Assembly (NCBI GenBank): GCA_943330835.2
Contig: CALQJH020000074.1
Span: forward strand, 1-8,518
Direction of reading: 5' to 3'
DNA length: 8,518 nt
DNA from: Candidatus Kuenenia stuttgartensis
GTDB taxonomy: Bacteria > Bacteroidota > Bacteroidia > Chitinophagales > Chitinophagaceae
Position numbers and translations under genes: made by a program. Shown here in pieces: positions 6,167 through 8,518 of this stretch. Each line of letters opens with the position of its first letter. Position 1 is the first letter of the stretch. The notes beneath the pieces are model-generated. The model worked only from the letters and a program-made list of their open reading frames with translations. It had not been told where the DNA came from and ran no database searches.

Positions 6167-7444
6167 TCACCCCAATAGACTCTCCTGAATAATCTTCCCA
6201 AAATTAAACAAATCTTCAAAGCTATTGTACAAAGGAACTGGAGCTATTCTGATTACATTGGGTTCTCTCCAATCTGCGATTACACTATGTTTTATCAATT
6301 CGTCAAAAACTTTTTTGCCATCTTTTAGCATCAGTATAGAAACCTGACATCCTCTTTCTGTTTCATTTAATGGAGTGATGATTTCAATTAATTTCTCTGA
6401 TGAATTTTTATTGATTTCATTTAATATGAATAACAAATAACCACTCAACATTTTCCCTTTGGCAACTAAATTATGCATACCAGCTTCTGCGAAAATATCT
6501 AAAGAAGCCTTATGTGCAGACATACTTAATACTGGTGCGTTACTCAATTGCCATCCTTCTGCAGTTGGAATAGGATGAAACTCCTTGTCCATTTTAAATC
6601 GAGTGTCTTTGTCGTGTCCCCACCAACCTGCAAGTCTTGGAAGGGAAGAGTCTGATATATGACGTTGATGTATAAACGCACCTGCTACTCCGCCGGGCCC
6701 ACTATTCAAATATTTATACGAACACCAGCAAGCGAAATCTATATTCCAGTCGTGCAATTCTAGATTTACATTGCCTGCAGCATGAGCCAGATCAAAACCG
6801 CAATAGGCGCCAACTTCATGAGCTGCTTTACAGATGGCTTGCATATCAAATACTTGTCCGCTGTAGTAATTGACTCCGCCAAAAATCACCAATGCAGTTT
6901 CTTCTCCATGTTTTTTAATAGTATCAATGATATCTGATAATTTAATGTAAGAACTGCCTTCCTTGGGTTGAACTTCAATAATCGCATCATCAGGATTCAA
7001 GCCGTGTAATTTAACTTGAGATTGAAAGGCGTATTGATCAGAAGGGAATGCTTTTGCCTCACAAATGATTTTGAATCTTTTACTTGTAGGGCGATAAAAG
7101 CTCGTCATTAATAAATGTAAATTGACGGTCAGCTGGTTCATGACTACAATTTCTTCGGGTAATGCACCTACGATAGTGCCTAAAATTTCAGGAAAAATTT
7201 CATGATAACTCACCCAGGGGTTTCTTGCATGAAAGTGTCCTTCAACGCCATAATTCGCCCAATCTTCCAATTCATTCAAAACATAATCCTGAGTTGTTTT
7301 TGCTTGAAGGCCTAAAGAATTTCCTGTAAAATAAATAGACTCTTTTCCATTAACCATTGGGATATAAAATTTGTCACGGAAATGTTTCAATGAATCCTGT
7401 TCATCAACTTGTCTGGCGTATTCGAGTGTATTGGAAAAGGTCAT
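6167..7444 (-). CDS. kynU: Kynureninase
   Basis: This is a 425-residue PLP enzyme of aminotransferase fold type I that cleaves 3-hydroxykynurenine (or kynurenine) to 3-hydroxyanthranilate (or anthranilate) and alanine. The family marks are all visible: YFTGNSLGLQ (38-47), the FPSDQYA segment (133-139), GFDLAHAAGN (216-225) with Asp218 contacting the pyridine nitrogen, and CSYKYLNSGPGG (241-252) with Lys244 forming the PLP Schiff base. RLAGWWGHD (270-278) and the C-terminal REPNVIRIAPVPLYNSF (393-409) follow. The length is typical (about 415-430). The start at 7444 fits the family N-terminus. It lies between the RidA-family deaminase gene upstream (93-nt spacer with repeat array 3) and kmo downstream. 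Pairing with kmo indicates that 3-hydroxykynurenine is the working substrate. Confidence 0.96.
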   Translation of the reverse strand: MTFSNTLEYARQVDEQDSLKHFRDKFYIPMVNGKESIYFTGNSLGLQAKTTQDYVLNELEDWANYGVEGHFHARNPWVSYHEIFPEILGTIVGALPEEIVVMNQLTVNLHLLMTSFYRPTSKRFKIICEAKAFPSDQYAFQSQVKLHGLNPDDAIIEVQPKEGSSYIKLSDIIDTIKKHGEETALVIFGGVNYYSGQVFDMQAICKAAHEVGAYCGFDLAHAAGNVNLELHDWNIDFACWCSYKYLNSGPGGVAGAFIHQRHISDSSLPRLAGWWGHDKDTRFKMDKEFHPIPTAEGWQLSNAPVLSMSAHKASLDIFAEAGMHNLVAKGKMLSGYLLFILNEINKNSSEKLIEIITPLNETERGCQVSILMLKDGKKVFDELIKHSVIADWREPNVIRIAPVPLYNSFEDLFNFGKIIQESLLG

Positions 7445-7449
7445 TTTGT

Positions 7450-7503
7450 AAGGTTAAAAGGTTTAATAAGGTTAAAAGGTTCAATAAGTTCAATAGGTTT
7501 GTT
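7450..7503. repeat. One-armed 9-nt repeat array (array 3)
   Basis: Two near-identical 18-mers, AAGGTTAAAAGGTTTAAT (7450-7467) and AAGGTTAAAAGGTTCAAT (7468-7485), differ at one base. They are followed by AAGTTCAAT and AGGTTTGTT. The whole stretch reads as six 9-mers of an (A)AGGTTYAAT unit. Unlike the arrays at 2401 and 6018, no facing inverted arm is seen. It occupies the spacer between the deaminase gene and kynU, starting 5 nt before the kynU ATG on the minus strand, so it is in the immediate kynU 5' leader. Confidence 0.78.
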
Positions 7504-7537
7504 CGGAATTAGTTGGCTCTTATTAACTCATAAACCA

Positions 7538-7999
7538 TCATTCGATTGTTGCTATCACTTTTAATTCTATAGCAATAGGTGTGGGCAAACTTTTTACTTC
7601 CACAGTAGTCCTGCATGCTTCTACTCCTGAAAAGTAGTCACTGTATATTTTATTGTAAACAGGAAAGTCTGCTTTCATATTTGTTAAGTAAACGGTTACA
7701 TCTACTATCTTTTCCCAGCTGCTGCCACTTGCTTCGAGCACGGCTTTCACATTAGCAAAAACAGCATGGCACTCTGCTTCGATATCATACTTTACAATAT
7801 TGCCCGCTTCGTCTATTTCTAAGCCAGGTATTTTGTTGTCAACCGCACTTCGGCTACCAATTCCTGATAGAAACAATAATTCCCCGACTTTTCTTGCATG
7901 AGGGTAGGCGCCGAGGGGAGTGGCGGCTTTTTCGGTTTTGATTATTTCAGTTTTAGAGTTTGTTATTTGTTGTTTGTTATTTGTTGTTTCCCTGTTCAT
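7538..7999 (-). CDS. RidA-family 2-aminomuconate deaminase
   Basis: This is a 153-residue RidA/YjgF-fold protein. Segments from residue 28 on match the 2-aminomuconate deaminase branch (AmnD/NbaF type) rather than housekeeping RidA: PLGAYPHAR (28-36), LLFLSGIGSR (41-50), YDIEAECHAVFANVKAVLEA (71-90), VDVTVYLTNMKADFPVYN (99-116) and LPTPIAIELKVIATI (138-152). Arg130 in CRTTVEV matches the conserved substrate-binding arginine of the fold. The enzyme would hydrolyse 2-aminomuconate to 4-oxalocrotonate plus ammonia. Its place between an aminomuconate-semialdehyde-type dehydrogenase and kynU supports this. The first 16 residues (MNRETTNNKQQITNSK) are low complexity and look like the tail of the upstream four-helix-bundle pseudogene. 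No other ATG, GTG or TTG precedes the conserved core, so ATG 7999 is kept as start. Confidence 0.9.
   Translation of the reverse strand: MNRETTNNKQQITNSKTEIIKTEKAATPLGAYPHARKVGELLFLSGIGSRSAVDNKIPGLEIDEAGNIVKYDIEAECHAVFANVKAVLEASGSSWEKIVDVTVYLTNMKADFPVYNKIYSDYFSGVEACRTTVEVKSLPTPIAIELKVIATIE
7958..7989. repeat. 14-bp perfect tandem repeat inside the deaminase 5' end
   Basis: GTTTGTTATTTGTT occurs at 7958-7971 and again at 7972-7985, with a 4-nt partial third copy to 7989. It lies within the first codons of the RidA-family gene and encodes the Asn/Gln/Thr-rich N-terminus. Because 14 is not a multiple of 3, gain or loss of one copy would shift the reading frame. Confidence 0.75.
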
Positions 8000-8249
8000 G
8001 TATTTTAATCCTTTATGTTTTGAGTAGTTCAGATAGTTAATAAATGCAGCGATTTTATTGTTTAATTTTTCTGCATCATTCAGTAAGTCACTATATTGTT
8101 CATTACAGATTCTGATGATCTTGATATCTGATCTTTTAATCCGAAATCTCTTTTTAATTCAGAATTTCTAGACAATTAATAACCTTTTTATTTATTTGTC
8201 TCGCAATTATCCAAATCTCAAGATCTTCAAATCTTCTGATAGTTGCCAT
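8000..8249 (-). pseudogene. Decayed four-helix-bundle (23S rRNA IVP-type) gene
   Basis: Three pieces of one family lie in order on the minus strand in different frames. Piece 1 starts at ATG 8249 and reads MATIRRFEDLEIWIIARQIN, continuing to a stop at 8154-8156; this is the classic N-terminus of the family (TIGR02436-like). Piece 2, in another frame from about 8175, reads LSRNSELKRDFGLKDQI then SRSSESVMNNI. Restoring one T at about 8174-8177 joins pieces 1 and 2 without a gap. After MNNI, near 8085-8095, roughly 45 residues of the family (the AEGFER to SQLYRALD region) are missing. Piece 3 resumes in a third frame with SDLLNDAEKLNNKIAAF then INYLNYSKHKGLKY, the normal C-terminus. Intact members have about 115-125 residues. 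The function of the free-standing family is not well known. Piece 3 runs in frame into the downstream deaminase ORF. Confidence 0.82.
8009..8014 (-). promoter_or_regulatory. SD-like AAAGGA before the deaminase start
   Basis: On the minus strand AAAGGA lies 9 nt before ATG 7999. It is the only reasonable Shine-Dalgarno-like sequence in front of a gene in this window. It also forms the Lys-Gly codons of the conserved C-terminal KG motif of the upstream pseudogene, so it may be an inherited coincidence. Confidence 0.35.
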
Positions 8250-8320
8250 AGTATTTTATTTGTACGATTTAAAAATGTACATTAAAATATTCTTATTAAA
8301 TTCTATGGTAAAGAAAAAGA

Positions 8321-8337
8321 ACTAAATAAAATTAAGT
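8321..8337. repeat. 17-bp dispersed repeat, copy 2
   Basis: ACTAAATAAAATTAAGT is identical to 1043-1059. Here it lies 17 nt downstream (minus-strand sense) of the aldehyde dehydrogenase stop and upstream of the pseudogene. No stem-loop accompanies this copy. Confidence 0.5.
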
Positions 8338-8354
8338 AAACCGCAAACCACAAA

Positions 8355-8518
8355 CTAATATTGAATACACACATTCTTCGCCTCCGTAAAAAACCGCATC
8401 GCTTCCAAACCACCTTCTCTACCAACGCCACTGTTTTTAACGCCTCCAAATGGGGTTCTTAAATCTCTTTGTAACCAGCAATTAATCCACACAATACCAC
8501 TTTCTATTTTTGAAGCAA
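8355..8518 (-). CDS. Aldehyde dehydrogenase, C-terminal part (2-aminomuconate semialdehyde type)
   Basis: Only the last 53 codons plus the TAG at 8355-8357 are inside the window; the gene continues past 8518. The visible C-terminus reads SGIVWINCWLQRDLRTPFGG (6-25 of the fragment), then KNSGVGREGG and the ending FFTEAKNVCIQY. This is the NAD-dependent aldehyde dehydrogenase C-terminal domain. The pattern W-x-N-x-W, RDLRTPFGG, K-x-SG-x-GREGG and a terminal K-N-x-C is that of the 2-hydroxymuconate / 2-aminomuconate 6-semialdehyde dehydrogenase and ALDH8A1 group. It would oxidise 2-aminomuconate 6-semialdehyde to 2-aminomuconate with NAD, feeding the downstream deaminase. The catalytic Cys and Glu are outside the window, so activity cannot be verified here. 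It is the first visible gene of the minus-strand kynurenine unit. Confidence 0.87.
   Translation of the reverse strand, partial: ASKIESGIVWINCWLQRDLRTPFGGVKNSGVGREGGLEAMRFFTEAKNVCIQY

Overview
This AT-rich window looks chromosomal and most likely comes from a Bacteroidota bacterium, possibly a Chitinophagaceae-like one; the family-level placement is inference. The signs are a signal peptide ending in M-A-Q, an almost complete absence of Shine-Dalgarno sequences before the genes, a TAnnTTTG-type -7 element upstream of gcdH, a decayed 'four-helix bundle' (23S rRNA intervening-sequence type) gene, and a kynurenine-type tryptophan catabolic cluster.

Layout. Bases 38-355 (+) encode a small MmcQ/YjbR-family protein. 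Bases 523-1011 (+) encode a secreted thioredoxin-fold protein with a CKWC motif. From 1154 to 3719 a minus-strand unit reads gcdH (glutaryl-CoA dehydrogenase), then hbd (3-hydroxybutyryl-CoA dehydrogenase), then a YbjQ-family gene. A lone SGNH/GDSL hydrolase gene sits at 3987-4598 (+). From 8518 down to 4662 a second minus-strand unit reads the 3' end of an aldehyde dehydrogenase (2-aminomuconate semialdehyde dehydrogenase type), a broken four-helix-bundle gene, a RidA-family 2-aminomuconate deaminase, kynU (kynureninase) and kmo (kynurenine 3-monooxygenase).

How the genes work together. KMO and KynU turn kynurenine into 3-hydroxyanthranilate. After two steps not encoded here (3-hydroxyanthranilate dioxygenase and ACMS decarboxylase), the aldehyde dehydrogenase makes 2-aminomuconate and the RidA-family enzyme deaminates it. 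GcdH and Hbd act on glutaryl-CoA and on the 3-hydroxybutyryl-CoA formed from it. They could therefore be the lower end of the same tryptophan route or of lysine breakdown; which one is inference.

The most unusual content is between the genes. Three spacers (2401-2523, 6018-6147, 7450-7503) carry degenerate arrays of one short unit, roughly GTTYAAAAR, with a striking 9-nt period. Two of them are arranged as facing inverted arms that could fold into long imperfect hairpins. The spacer upstream of the RidA gene holds a four-helix-bundle pseudogene with a one-base frameshift and an internal deletion. Its C-terminal tail reads in frame into the deaminase ORF and appears to have supplied that protein's N-terminal extension, its start codon and its only SD-like sequence.
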